Below are positions 17,443 to 26,032 of a DNA stretch of 64,000 bases, piece after piece. This DNA comes from an uncultured beta proteobacterium (GTDB taxonomy: Bacteria; Pseudomonadota; Gammaproteobacteria; Burkholderiales; SG8-41), in contig CAISYC010000023.1 in NCBI GenBank assembly GCA_903889565.1, positions 1-64,000 on the forward strand, read 5' to 3'. Position 1 is the stretch's first letter; each line of letters opens with the position of its first letter. Both the position numbers and the translations under genes were made by a program. The notes beneath the pieces were generated by a model, which made no database searches, had not been told where the DNA came from, and saw only the letters and a program-made list of their open reading frames with translations.

Positions 17443-19735
17443 GCCTGCCGGCCAGCGCCGGATGCGATTCGCCCATCAACTGCCACACCCGCGCCGGCGT
17501 CAACGGCAGCGCAGTCGGTTCCGCACCCAGTGAAGACAATGCCGAGGCAATCGCATTGGCGATCACGCCGCCCACCGGAATGATGCCGCCTTCGCCCGCG
17601 CCCTTGGCGCCGAGCGGGCTCACCGGCGACGGATAATCTTCGAGCGCGATGGCGCGGATGTGCCGGTAGTCCTGCGCATTCGGCAGCAGGTAATCGGCAA
17701 GCGAACCGGTCAGCAACTGGGCGTCGCTGTCGTAACGCAATTGTTCGAGCAGGCTGGCGCCGAGGCCCTGCGTGATGGCGCCGAGCACCTGACCGTGCAG
17801 CGTGTGCGGATTGAGAATGCGGCCGACGTCCTCGACGGCCATGTAATCGATGACTTCGACCGCGCCGGTGCGCGCATCGACGGCAACGTGCGCGGCATGC
17901 GTGCCGTAGCTGTAGGTGCGTTTCGCATTGACGAACCTGCCTTCAACCGCGAAGCCATCGGGCGACAACTCGACCAGTGAGCGCGTTTTGCCCTGCGCGC
18001 GCACCAGCGTCAGTTCATCGGCGATCTCGACGTCGCTGGCCGCGCAGCCGAATTGCGCCGCCGCTGCCGCGCGGATCGCCTGCTTGAGATTGGTTGCTGC
18101 ATCGAGGATCGCCGAGCCGCCCATCACCGAGCCGCGTGAAGCCCACGAGCCGAAGCCCTCGCGCACATGCGTGGTCGAGCCGTGATGAATGCGGCGGATG
18201 CGCGCCATCGGCAGCCCCAGTGCTTCGGCGGCGATCTGGGTGAATACGGTTTCCAGACCCTGGCCGATCGCGGAAGAGCCGACATAGACATCGAGCAGGC
18301 CGTCGTTGGCGAGCACGATGCGCGCGTTTTCGCGCGGGCCGGTGGCGCCGCCCTCGACATAGCAGCCGACGCCGAGGCCGTGATAGCGGCCGTCGATCAG
18401 CTGTCCCTGCAGCGGCGCCTTTTCCTGCCAGCCGAATTCGGCGAGGCAGCGCGCGAAGGTCGCGCCATAGTCGCCGCTGTCGAACGCGCCGCCACTGTTG
18501 TATGGCAGCACGGTCGGCAGGTCGCAGGGAATCTCCGCCGGCGTCAGCAGATTGCGCCGGCGGAATTCGATGCGGTCGATGCCGAGTTCGCGCGCCGCGA
18601 TGTCGAACAGGCGCTCGCGGCAGAAGTCGGCTTCGAAGCGGCCGGGCCCGCGGTAGCTGCCGGCCGGCGTCTTGTTGGTCAGCACGATCGCCACTTCCAT
18701 CCGGATATGCGGAACGCGATACGGCCCCATGATCATCTGCGCGAGATTGCGCGGCGCAGTCACCGCGTTGGGGCGCAGATAGGCGCCGGCATTGCAGGCC
18801 GCATGGCCGCGCAGCGCAAGCAGCGTGCCGTCGCGCGCGCAGGCGATTTCGAGTTCGCACACGACTTCGCGCGCGTGGCTGGTGGCGGCGAAGTGCTCGC
18901 GGCGGTCCTCGATCCATTTCACCGGCCGCGCCAGCGCGCGCGCGGCGTGGGCGAGCAGAAAATCCTCCGGATAAAACTCGCCGCGCACGCCAAAGCCGCT
19001 GCCGGCGTCGTTTTCGACCACATCAATCGCGTCCTCCGGCAGGCCGAGCAATTTCGCCAGCAGCGCGCGAATCGAGAACGGTACTTTCATTGCGCCGTAG
19101 AGCGTGAGCCGGCCGTCGCGCCAGTCGGCGAGCAGGCCGCGCGTTTCGAGCGGCAGCGCGCTGTGCCGTTGCACGCTGAAGCGTTCGCGGCGCGTGTACG
19201 CGGCAGCACGAAACGCGGCATCGGCGTCGCCGCGCACGCCGGCGAGCGTCATTGCGTGATTGGTGGCGTACTGTTCGAACAGGAACGTGCTGCCGGCGAG
19301 AGCTTCAGCAGTGGCGACGACGGCGGGCAGCGTTTCGATCTCGATTTGAATTGCATTGGCGGCGTCCTCGGCCAGAGCCGCGCTGTCGGCGACGACCATG
19401 GCGACGGGTTCGCCGACATAACGCACTTTGTCATGCGCGATCACCGGCTGCACGAAACGGCCGAGTTCGGGCCGCGGTTCCATGCGCAGCGGGATGTGCG
19501 GCACGCCGGCGGCGAAGTCGGCGGCGCTGAACACCGCGTGCACGCCGGGCATGGTGCGCGCGGCCGTCGTATCCAGCGAAACAATGCGGCCATGCGCATG
19601 CGCGCTGCGGAACACGGCGGCGTGCAGCAGGCCCGCCGGCGCGAGATCATCGACATAACAGCCGCGCCCGGTGAGGAAGCGCGCATCCTCGATGCGTTCG
19701 ACCGGCCGACCGATGTGCGCGTGAGTGGTCGTCAT
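17417..19735 (-). CDS. Molybdenum hydroxylase large subunit (xanthine dehydrogenase/CoxL family)
   Basis: About 772 residues, full length for the molybdopterin-binding subunit of xanthine dehydrogenase, aldehyde oxidase and CO-dehydrogenase type enzymes. N-terminal GRPVERIEDARFLTGRG, a central GSYRGPGR substrate-loop motif and C-terminal GAKGAGEGG with the catalytic glutamate are all present. Start ATG at 19735 chosen over the open frame to 19774. It follows the FMN oxidase by 22 bases, and an amidohydrolase before that. The FAD and 2Fe-2S subunits that normally accompany it are not in the window. It probably hydroxylates an aromatic or heterocyclic substrate, if partners exist elsewhere. Confidence 0.9.
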   Translation of the reverse strand: MTTTHAHIGRPVERIEDARFLTGRGCYVDDLAPAGLLHAAVFRSAHAHGRIVSLDTTAARTMPGVHAVFSAADFAAGVPHIPLRMEPRPELGRFVQPVIAHDKVRYVGEPVAMVVADSAALAEDAANAIQIEIETLPAVVATAEALAGSTFLFEQYATNHAMTLAGVRGDADAAFRAAAYTRRERFSVQRHSALPLETRGLLADWRDGRLTLYGAMKVPFSIRALLAKLLGLPEDAIDVVENDAGSGFGVRGEFYPEDFLLAHAARALARPVKWIEDRREHFAATSHAREVVCELEIACARDGTLLALRGHAACNAGAYLRPNAVTAPRNLAQMIMGPYRVPHIRMEVAIVLTNKTPAGSYRGPGRFEADFCRERLFDIAARELGIDRIEFRRRNLLTPAEIPCDLPTVLPYNSGGAFDSGDYGATFARCLAEFGWQEKAPLQGQLIDGRYHGLGVGCYVEGGATGPRENARIVLANDGLLDVYVGSSAIGQGLETVFTQIAAEALGLPMARIRRIHHGSTTHVREGFGSWASRGSVMGGSAILDAATNLKQAIRAAAAAQFGCAASDVEIADELTLVRAQGKTRSLVELSPDGFAVEGRFVNAKRTYSYGTHAAHVAVDARTGAVEVIDYMAVEDVGRILNPHTLHGQVLGAITQGLGASLLEQLRYDSDAQLLTGSLADYLLPNAQDYRHIRAIALEDYPSPVSPLGAKGAGEGGIIPVGGVIANAIASALSSLGAEPTALPLTPARVWQLMGESHPALAGRLRPPPRRT

Positions 19736-19757
19736 CGAATCGCCGGTGCCGGCGGGT

Positions 19758-20945
19758 TCAGGCCGAGGCTGCAATCGTCAGCGGAGCGGGCAGCGCCAGC
19801 AGCGCGCGATTGAGTTCGGCGATGCTGCGGCAGCCGATCAGCGCCATCACGCGGTCGATTTCTTCGCGCAGAATGGCGAGGGCGCGCGTCCCGCCCGGCT
19901 CGCCGGCGGCGGCCACGCCGTAGAGCGTGGCGCGGCCGATGAGCACCGCGTGCGCGCCGAGTGCCATCGCCTTGACGATGTCGCTGCCGCGCCGGAAACC
20001 CGAATCGACGATCACCGTCATGCGCTTGCCGACGGCATCCAGCATCAACGGCAGCGCATCGATCGGCGCAATCGCGCCGTCGATCACGCGGCCGCCGTGA
20101 TTGGACACGATCACGCCGTCGACGCCGCAATCGGCCGCCATCGCCGCGTCGGCCGGATTGAGCACGCCCTTGATCATCAAGGTGCGCGGCCACAGCTTGC
20201 GCATTTCGCGGATGTCGTCCCAGTCGAGCGCATCGTTGAGTTTCATCGCGCGGCCCATCGGCGCGGCCTTCACGCGCGCCTTGACCTCGGGCGGATAGTT
20301 TTCGAACAGCGGCAGGCCGCCCTCAACGAGATAGCGCAGCCACACGTTGATCATCCAGCGCGGATGACTGAGCACGTCGGCGATATTGCGCGGCGTGTAG
20401 GTCATCGGGATGGTGAAGCCGTTGCGCAGGTTGTATTCGCGGTTCGAAAACGTCGGGCTGTCCACCGTGATGATGAGCGCTTCGTAGCCGGCATTCTTCG
20501 CGCGTTCGGCGATCCAGCGCGACAGCGCGCGGTCGGCGTACATATAGAGCTGGAACCACAGCCGGCCGCCGACTTCATCGACGATGCGCTCCATCGCGGT
20601 CAGCGTGGTGGTCGCCAGCGTGAACGGGATGCCGGCTTGTTTGGCGGCGCGCGCGAGCGCAAGCTCGCCCTCGTACCACATGATGCCCGGCGTGCCGGTC
20701 GGCGCGATGGCGACCGGCATGTCCTGCTGGTGTCCGAACAGCGTGATCGACTGCTCGCGTTTTGAAACATCGTTGAGCACGCGCGGCTTCAGCTTGATGC
20801 GTTCGAACACGCTGCGGTTGTTGCGCAGCGACACTTCGTCTTCGCAGCCGCGGTCCATGAACTCGAAGAGTCCGCGCGGCAGGCGCTTGCGCGCCAGGTC
20901 GCGCAGGTCGGCGATGTTGTACGCGCCGAGCGTGGTGTCCGTCAT
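19758..20945 (-). CDS. FMN-dependent alpha-hydroxy-acid oxidase/dehydrogenase
   Basis: 395 residues, the standard size of the L-lactate dehydrogenase/mandelate dehydrogenase/glycolate oxidase family. The FMN-site lysine (Lys259, in LMIKGV), the catalytic His283 in SNHGGR with Arg286, and the late VDSGFRRGSDIVKAMALGA stretch are all intact, along with VDSPTFSNREYNLRNGF. ATG at 20945 lies 2 bases after the amidohydrolase stop, so they are translationally coupled; the open frame upstream to 21476 is that gene's shadow. Cytoplasmic, oxidises a 2-hydroxy acid to the 2-oxo acid. Together with the amidohydrolase and molybdenum subunit it suggests a degradation route for an aromatic hydroxy acid; substrate inferred only. 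Confidence 0.9.
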   Translation of the reverse strand: MTDTTLGAYNIADLRDLARKRLPRGLFEFMDRGCEDEVSLRNNRSVFERIKLKPRVLNDVSKREQSITLFGHQQDMPVAIAPTGTPGIMWYEGELALARAAKQAGIPFTLATTTLTAMERIVDEVGGRLWFQLYMYADRALSRWIAERAKNAGYEALIITVDSPTFSNREYNLRNGFTIPMTYTPRNIADVLSHPRWMINVWLRYLVEGGLPLFENYPPEVKARVKAAPMGRAMKLNDALDWDDIREMRKLWPRTLMIKGVLNPADAAMAADCGVDGVIVSNHGGRVIDGAIAPIDALPLMLDAVGKRMTVIVDSGFRRGSDIVKAMALGAHAVLIGRATLYGVAAAGEPGGTRALAILREEIDRVMALIGCRSIAELNRALLALPAPLTIAASA

Positions 20946-20947
20946 GT

Positions 20948-22036
20948 TCAGAGCCTGATGTTGAGCAGCCGGGCCGCGGTGGTGCTCAGAATCGAAATTC
21001 TGTCGGCGTCGCTGAGCCCCGGCGTGCCGAGCACGTGATCGATCGCTTCCTCGGCCCACGGGATCGGGTGATCGGTGCCGATCACCAATTGGCTGACGCC
21101 GACGTTGTTGATCAGGTGCTGCAGCATTTCCGGCGTGAACACCAGGGTGTCGAAGTAGAGCTGGCGCAGGTATTCGGTCGGCTTCTTTTTCAGCTTGATG
21201 TCCGGATTGCAGTTTGCCGGCGAAACGAAGCAGGCGTGGTCCGAGCGCGGCGCGTACGACGGCAGGTAGCCGCCGCCGTGCGCGGCGCAGACCTTGAGGC
21301 CGGGGAATTTGTCGAGCGTGCCCTCGTAGATCAGGTGCGACAGCGCGATGGTGGTGTCGAGCGGATTGCCGATGGTGTTGGCGAGCCAGCCGCTGCCTTT
21401 GAAGCGCTTGTTCAGTTCCGGCGTGCTTTGCGGGTGGATGAACAGCGGCACGCCGAGTTCCTCGGCCTTGGCCCACACCGGATGGAATTTGGCGTCCGAA
21501 AATTCCTCGCCGGCGACCGAGCCGCCGATTGCAGCGCCGCGCAGGTTGTATTTCTTCACCGCGGTTTCAAGCTGTTGCACCGCCAGATCCGGGTACTGCA
21601 GCGCCAGCGAGGCGAAGGCGACGAAACGGTCCGGACGCGCGGCGCAGATTTCGGCGAGCTTTTCGTTCTGCAGCCGGATCACCTTGCTGACCAGATCGCG
21701 GTCGAGTTTGTACCACGACGGATTGATGCTGAGCGCTTCGACGTCGATGCCCTGCGCATCCATCGCGCCCAGGCGCTCCTCGAACACGAGCACGTTCTGC
21801 GGCTGGCCTTTGACCTCGCCGGTCTGCTTCTGGCCCATCAGGTCCATCGCCTCGGGGATCACGCAGTGCGAATGAATGTCGATGGTTTTGATGCGGCGCC
21901 CGCCGATCATTACCTCGCGGCGTTTGACCGGCGCTTTCGTTTGCGCGTGCGCGGCATCGAGCAGCGGGCAGCCGGTGAACAGAATGCCGGCAGTGGCGCC
22001 GGCTGTGGTTTTCAGAAATTGCCTGCGGCTGTTCAT
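20948..22036 (-). CDS. Tat-exported amidohydrolase (ACMSD-like)
   Basis: 362 residues. A twin-arginine signal (SRRQFLKTTAG) is followed by a TIM-barrel amidohydrolase-2 domain similar to 2-amino-3-carboxymuconate semialdehyde decarboxylase. Metal ligands are visible: His55 and His57 in IDIHSHC, a His in LFIHPQ, a His in AAHGGGY, and the Asp in IGTDHPIPW. Ribosome site GGAGGAG precedes the ATG. It is the first gene of a three-gene minus-strand unit with the FMN oxidase and the molybdenum subunit. A close paralogue without signal peptide is at 55561. Probably a non-oxidative decarboxylase or hydrolase acting outside the cytoplasm. Confidence 0.88.
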   Translation of the reverse strand: MNSRRQFLKTTAGATAGILFTGCPLLDAAHAQTKAPVKRREVMIGGRRIKTIDIHSHCVIPEAMDLMGQKQTGEVKGQPQNVLVFEERLGAMDAQGIDVEALSINPSWYKLDRDLVSKVIRLQNEKLAEICAARPDRFVAFASLALQYPDLAVQQLETAVKKYNLRGAAIGGSVAGEEFSDAKFHPVWAKAEELGVPLFIHPQSTPELNKRFKGSGWLANTIGNPLDTTIALSHLIYEGTLDKFPGLKVCAAHGGGYLPSYAPRSDHACFVSPANCNPDIKLKKKPTEYLRQLYFDTLVFTPEMLQHLINNVGVSQLVIGTDHPIPWAEEAIDHVLGTPGLSDADRISILSTTAARLLNIRL

Positions 22037-22196
22037 GCGCGTCTCCTCCGTTTGCGGGGTGTGGGTGACGCGGCGAGTTATTGGACAATCCGGCGCCGTC
22101 GTCGAGGGCCGATTATGGCATGCAGCCGGCGTGCCGCAAGCAGCCGGCGGCGGTGCGGTTTATGATGTGCTCTCAATCCACTGCGGAGCAGACGAC

Positions 22197-23156
22197 GTGA
22201 AGCGATTGCACCGGGCGCTGATGTGCGCATTTATCGCGCCGCTGTCGGCGCTGGCGCAGCCCTATCCGGCGAAGCCCGTGCGCATGATCGTCGGCTTCGC
22301 GCCCGGCGGCGGCACCGATGTCACCGCGCGCGTTATCGTGCAGGCGCTGTCCGACGGACTCGGTCAGCGCGTGGTGATCGACAACCGGCCCGGCGCCAAC
22401 GGCGTGCTCGGCAGCGAACTCGCGGCGAGGGCGCCGGCAGATGGTTATACCGTGCTGATGGTGAATTCGGGGCACACGGTGAATCCCGGCATGTACCAGA
22501 AGCTGCCCTACGACACGCTGCGCGATTTCGCGCCGGTCAGTCTGGTGATGACCATCGCCAACCTGCTGGTGATTCATCCGTCGCTGCCGGTCAAGTCGGT
22601 GCCGGAATTCGTGCGGCTGGCACGCGCAAAGCCCGGGGCGATCAACTACGGTTCCGGCGGTCACGGCGCGAGTTCGCACCTGGCGATGGAATTGTTCAAG
22701 CGCACGGCGAAAATCGATCTCGTGCACGTGCCGTACAAAAGCGGCGGTGTATCGGCCGCCGCGCTGCTCGCCGGCGAGGTGGCGGTGTCGTTCAACACCA
22801 TTCCGTCGGCGCTCTCCTACGTCAGGGCGGGACGTTTGCGCGCGATCGGCGTGTCGAGCCTTGCGCGTTCGATCAGCGTGCCGGAGGTGCCGACCATCGC
22901 CGAGCAGGGTTACGCGGGATTTTCGGCGAGCGGTCTCGCGGGGCTCGTCGCGCCGGCCGGCACGCCCGCGGAGGCGATCAACCGGCTGCATGCCGAGGTG
23001 GTAAAGCTGCTCAAGCAGCCGAAGGTGATTGAGCAATGCCTCACGCTGGGGCTCGATCCGGTCGGCGATACGCCGGCGGAATTCGCGCAATTCATCCGCG
23101 CCGACATGGAGAAGTGGACGAGACTGACGCGCGAACTTCAGCTGAAGATGGAATAA
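22197..23156 (+). CDS. TTT-family (Bug) solute receptor, upstream of the UGSC selenoprotein
   Basis: 319 residues starting at GTG 22197 with GGAG upstream, signal peptide KRLHRALMCAFIAPLSALAQ, then PYPAKPVRMIVGFAPGGGTDVTAR, DNRPGANGVLGSEL and APADGYTV. The longer open frame from 21876 is read-through of the divergent amidohydrolase gene. Stop TAA at 23154-23156 is 30 bases before the selenoprotein start and no terminator lies between, so the two are probably one transcript. If so, the receptor's ligand, or its derivative, may be the substrate of the UGSC protein; this is inference only. Confidence 0.9.
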   Translation: MKRLHRALMCAFIAPLSALAQPYPAKPVRMIVGFAPGGGTDVTARVIVQALSDGLGQRVVIDNRPGANGVLGSELAARAPADGYTVLMVNSGHTVNPGMYQKLPYDTLRDFAPVSLVMTIANLLVIHPSLPVKSVPEFVRLARAKPGAINYGSGGHGASSHLAMELFKRTAKIDLVHVPYKSGGVSAAALLAGEVAVSFNTIPSALSYVRAGRLRAIGVSSLARSISVPEVPTIAEQGYAGFSASGLAGLVAPAGTPAEAINRLHAEVVKLLKQPKVIEQCLTLGLDPVGDTPAEFAQFIRADMEKWTRLTRELQLKME

Positions 23157-23186
23157 TCGCCGCTGCGGCGAACGGGGGGAGGCGGC

Positions 23187-24887
23187 ATGGAAAAAATTTC
23201 AGTGGTCAGTCCTGTCGGTATCGAGGTGGTCACGCGCCGCGGCATCTCGCCGCGCGTTGCGGACCTCAACGGCAAAACGGTGGCCGAGGTGTGGAACGGC
23301 GTGTTCAAGGGCGATCAGACTTTTCCGGTGATCCGCCGCGTGCTGACGCAACGCTTTCCGTCGATCCAAATCATTCCGTATACGGCGTTTCCGCACATGC
23401 CCGGCGGCGACAATCCGCGCGAGCAGCGCGAACGCGCGCGGCTGGTGGCGAAAACCGCGCAGGAAAAGGGCGTTCACGTGCTGATCTCAGGCAACGGCGC
23501 CTGAGGCAACTGCGCACCGGCCGCGGCGCGGCCGGCGACTGAGGCGGAAAAAGCGGGCATCGCCACCGTGGTGGTGACCTCCACCGGCTTTTCATTGCAG
23601 GCGCGCCTGACCGGCAAGGCCGGCGGCATCGAAGATCTGCGCATTGCCGAGTATCCGGGCCCGCTGGGCATCCACAGCGCGGACGAAATCGAGCGCAATG
23701 TCGAAACCACCCTGATCGACCGCATCATCGATGGCCTCACGCGCGCCGCCGACGGCGCCGCTGCCACGCAATCTGGCGGCCGCGATCCGCGCGCCGCGGT
23801 GTTCAGCGGCACGCCGGAGGAGATCAACCGTCATTTCATCGCGCAGGAATGGAGCGACGGCCTGCCGGTGCTGCCGCCGACGGTTGAACGCGTCGAACGC
23901 TTTTTGCAATTCAGCGATCGCGCGGCCGACGCCGGGATCGCGGTGATGCCCGGCGCCAATCTGCGCGCCACGCCGTGGACCATTGCGGTCAACGCGGTGA
24001 TGGCCGGCTGCGAACCGGCGCATCTGCCGATCCTGATCGCGGCGGTCGAGGCGCTGGCCGACGAGCGCTGCAAGCTCGCCAGCATCGGCACGTCCTCGGG
24101 CAGCTTTCCGTTCATGCTGATCAACGGGCCCATCGTCAAACAGCTCGGTATCGCCAGCGATGCGCAGCTCGTTTCGCGCGGGCCCAATCCGGCGCTCGGC
24201 CGCGCGCTCGGTCTGATCGTGCGCAACATCGGCGGCTTCCGGCCCGGCGCGACTTATATGGGCACCTTCGGTTATCCGCTTGCCTTCGCGCTCGCCGAAA
24301 GCGAAGACGCAAGTCCGTGGGCGCCGTTTCAGGTCGATCAGGGCTTCAGCCGCGAGGACAGCACGGTCACCATCGGCGTGACCAATAATTTCGGTCCCGC
24401 GCCGGCGCCGTACGACACTGCCGACAAAGCCGGCGCGCAGACCGCGATCGAATTGCTGGCGAAGGAGATCACCAGGAAGACGCGGTTGTTCAACTATCCG
24501 GGCCGCGGACCCGGCGCGGAAGAGGTGATGATCACGCTGCTGATTTCGCCATCGGTGGCGAAGTCGCTGGCCGACGCCGGTTATACGAAGGACGACGTGC
24601 GGCGCCTCGTCTTTGAGCACTGCACCATGCGGCTCGGCGATTTCGAATGGGTGTTCAAATATACGACTGTGATGCGCATGTCGCTCAGAGAGCGCGTCGA
24701 GGAGGGCGTGCTGCCGCCGGAATTTCTCGGCGAGCCCGACGACATCGTGCGCGTGCTGTCGAGCCCTGACATTCTGCATATCGTGGTCTGCGGCGATCCG
24801 CACCGCAACCGCGTTATGGTGCTCGAAGGCGGCCATACGCTGCCGACCACCAAAAAAATACGCCCGCCGGCGAACCGGCAGGCGTAG
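23187..24887 (+). CDS. UGSC-family selenoprotein fused to a second domain (in-frame TGA read as Sec)
   Basis: One reading frame of 567 codons interrupted only by TGA at 23502-23504. Residues 1-105 are the UGSC-family N-terminus (HVLISGNGA just before the TGA); the TGA is followed by GNCAP, giving U-G-N-C at Sec106-Cys109, then AEKAGIATVVVTSTGF, again typical of the family. A bacterial SECIS hairpin follows (23517-23535). Residues from about 206 form a second domain (FIAQEWSDGLPVLPPTVERV, VMAGCEPAHLPI, LINGPIVKQLGI). Without recoding this would be two broken genes. Function is unknown; the Sec/Cys pair suggests redox or nucleophilic chemistry. Start ATG 23187 follows GGGGAGG. Co-transcribed with the receptor at 22197. 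The stop TAG lies inside a terminator hairpin. Confidence 0.9.
23502..23535 (+). promoter_or_regulatory. Bacterial SECIS element of the UGSC gene
   Basis: TGA (23502-23504) is followed by a perfect 8-bp stem, CCGGCCGC (23517-23524) with GCGGCCGG (23528-23535), closed by a GGC loop (23525-23527). Twenty bases separate the TGA from the loop, within the range accepted for bacterial SECIS elements, and the loop starts with G as required for SelB binding. The stem is also coding sequence, so it directs Sec insertion inside the reading frame. Confidence 0.85.
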
Positions 24888-24890
24888 TTT
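24852..24890. terminator. Bidirectional rho-independent terminator
   Basis: A hairpin CGCCCGCCGG-CGAA-CCGGCAGGCG (24861-24884, one mismatch) is flanked by AAAAAAATA on the left and TAGTTT on the right. On the minus strand it ends in a strong T-run (TATTTTTTT), ending the dienelactone hydrolase transcript. On the plus strand it ends the UGSC transcript, whose TAG stop (24885-24887) follows the stem immediately. Confidence 0.75.
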
Positions 24891-24939
24891 CGTCGCGCCG
24901 CTGCAGGCCCCGCGACTGCAGCGCCGGCGGGTGTATGCG

Positions 24940-25830
24940 CTAGGCTTTTACGTGCTTGGCGAAAAATGCCAGCGTGCGCTGCCACGCCAGTTTCGCCGCC
25001 GCTTCGTCGTAGCGCGGCGTGGTGTCGTTGTTGAAGCCGTGATTGACGTTCGGATAGATGTAGGCTTCGTACGACTTGTTGTTGGCCTTCAGCGCCGCTT
25101 CGAATGCCGGCCAGCCGGCATTGATGCGGTCGTCGAGTCCGGCGTAATGAATCTGCAGCGGCGCCTTGATTTTCGGCACGTCCGCCGCCGCCGGCTGCGC
25201 GCCGTAGAACGGCACCGAGGCCAGCAGATCGGGCATGCGCACGGCGAAAATATTACAGATGCCGCCGCCGAAACAGAAGCCGACGGTGCCGAGGCGGCCG
25301 TTCGATTCGGCGTGCGTCTTCACGTATTCGGCGCCGGCGGTCAGATCTTCGAGCCGTTTTGCCGGATCCAGCGTGCCGAACAGCTGCACGGCCTTTTCTT
25401 CGTCGCCCGGATAGCCGCCGAGCGGCGTCAGCGCATCGGGCGCGAAGGCGAGGTAACCTTCGAGCGCGAGGCGGCGCGCGATGTCTTCGATATGCGGATT
25501 GAGGCCGCGGTTTTCGTGAATGACGACGATGGCCGGCAGTTTGCCCGCCGCCTTGGCCGGCCGCGCGAGGTAGCCCTTGACGGTGCCGTTGCCCTTCGGC
25601 GAAGCGTATTCGACGGTTTCGGTCTTCAGGCGCGGATCGTTCTTGGCGACCTGCTGCGCCATCGCGTAATTCGGGCGCAAGGCCTCGAGCATGGCGGCGG
25701 CAGAGAAGCCGCCCACCGCATACTTGGCCGCGCCGTCGATGAATTCGCGGCGGTCGAGCATGCCGTGCACATAACCATCAAACAGTTTCAATACTTCCTG
25801 GGGAAAATCACTCGCCTTGAGCCGTTCCAT
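24940..25830 (-). CDS. Dienelactone hydrolase family protein
   Basis: About 296 residues. Alpha/beta-hydrolase of the dienelactone hydrolase type with the Cys nucleophile in GFCFGGG (Cys186), the acid in AGLDDRIN (Asp233 or 234) and the base in NVNHGFNN (His264). Residues 27-50 (DRREFIDGAAKYAVGGFSAAA) look like an internal twin-arginine-type segment, as seen in exported members. ATG at 25830 with GGAGG upstream is preferred over the open frame to 25890. Hydrolyses a lactone or ester, likely in aromatic or chloroaromatic breakdown. Single-gene unit, convergent with the selenoprotein gene and divergent from the exonuclease gene. Confidence 0.88.
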   Translation of the reverse strand: MERLKASDFPQEVLKLFDGYVHGMLDRREFIDGAAKYAVGGFSAAAMLEALRPNYAMAQQVAKNDPRLKTETVEYASPKGNGTVKGYLARPAKAAGKLPAIVVIHENRGLNPHIEDIARRLALEGYLAFAPDALTPLGGYPGDEEKAVQLFGTLDPAKRLEDLTAGAEYVKTHAESNGRLGTVGFCFGGGICNIFAVRMPDLLASVPFYGAQPAAADVPKIKAPLQIHYAGLDDRINAGWPAFEAALKANNKSYEAYIYPNVNHGFNNDTTPRYDEAAAKLAWQRTLAFFAKHVKA

Positions 25831-26032
25831 CGTCGCGCCTCCTGCGGGGTTGGGGAGGCGGAATGGTAAATCGAAATCCGCCGCCGGCATAGCCTGCGCG
25901 CGGATGGCCGGCGGTTCCGCGCGGCCGGCTTTCGTGCGAGACTGTTTGCGGGCCCGGGGTCAAGTTCCGGTGCCATGCAGCCGTTGTTACGTCAGTCGCA
26001 TTTTTTTGACATTTCGCCCCCGGGTCAGCCGC

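Noticed and set aside
18167-19813. Long open frame on the plus strand over the molybdenum hydroxylase gene
   Set aside because: Antisense shadow. The minus-strand reading has full family motifs.
23187-23504. A separate 105-residue gene ending at the TGA, with a second gene starting at 23568
   Set aside because: Both parts are in the same frame, joined by family-typical UGNC residues and a SECIS hairpin. Treating them as two genes or as a pseudogene ignores the selenoprotein evidence.
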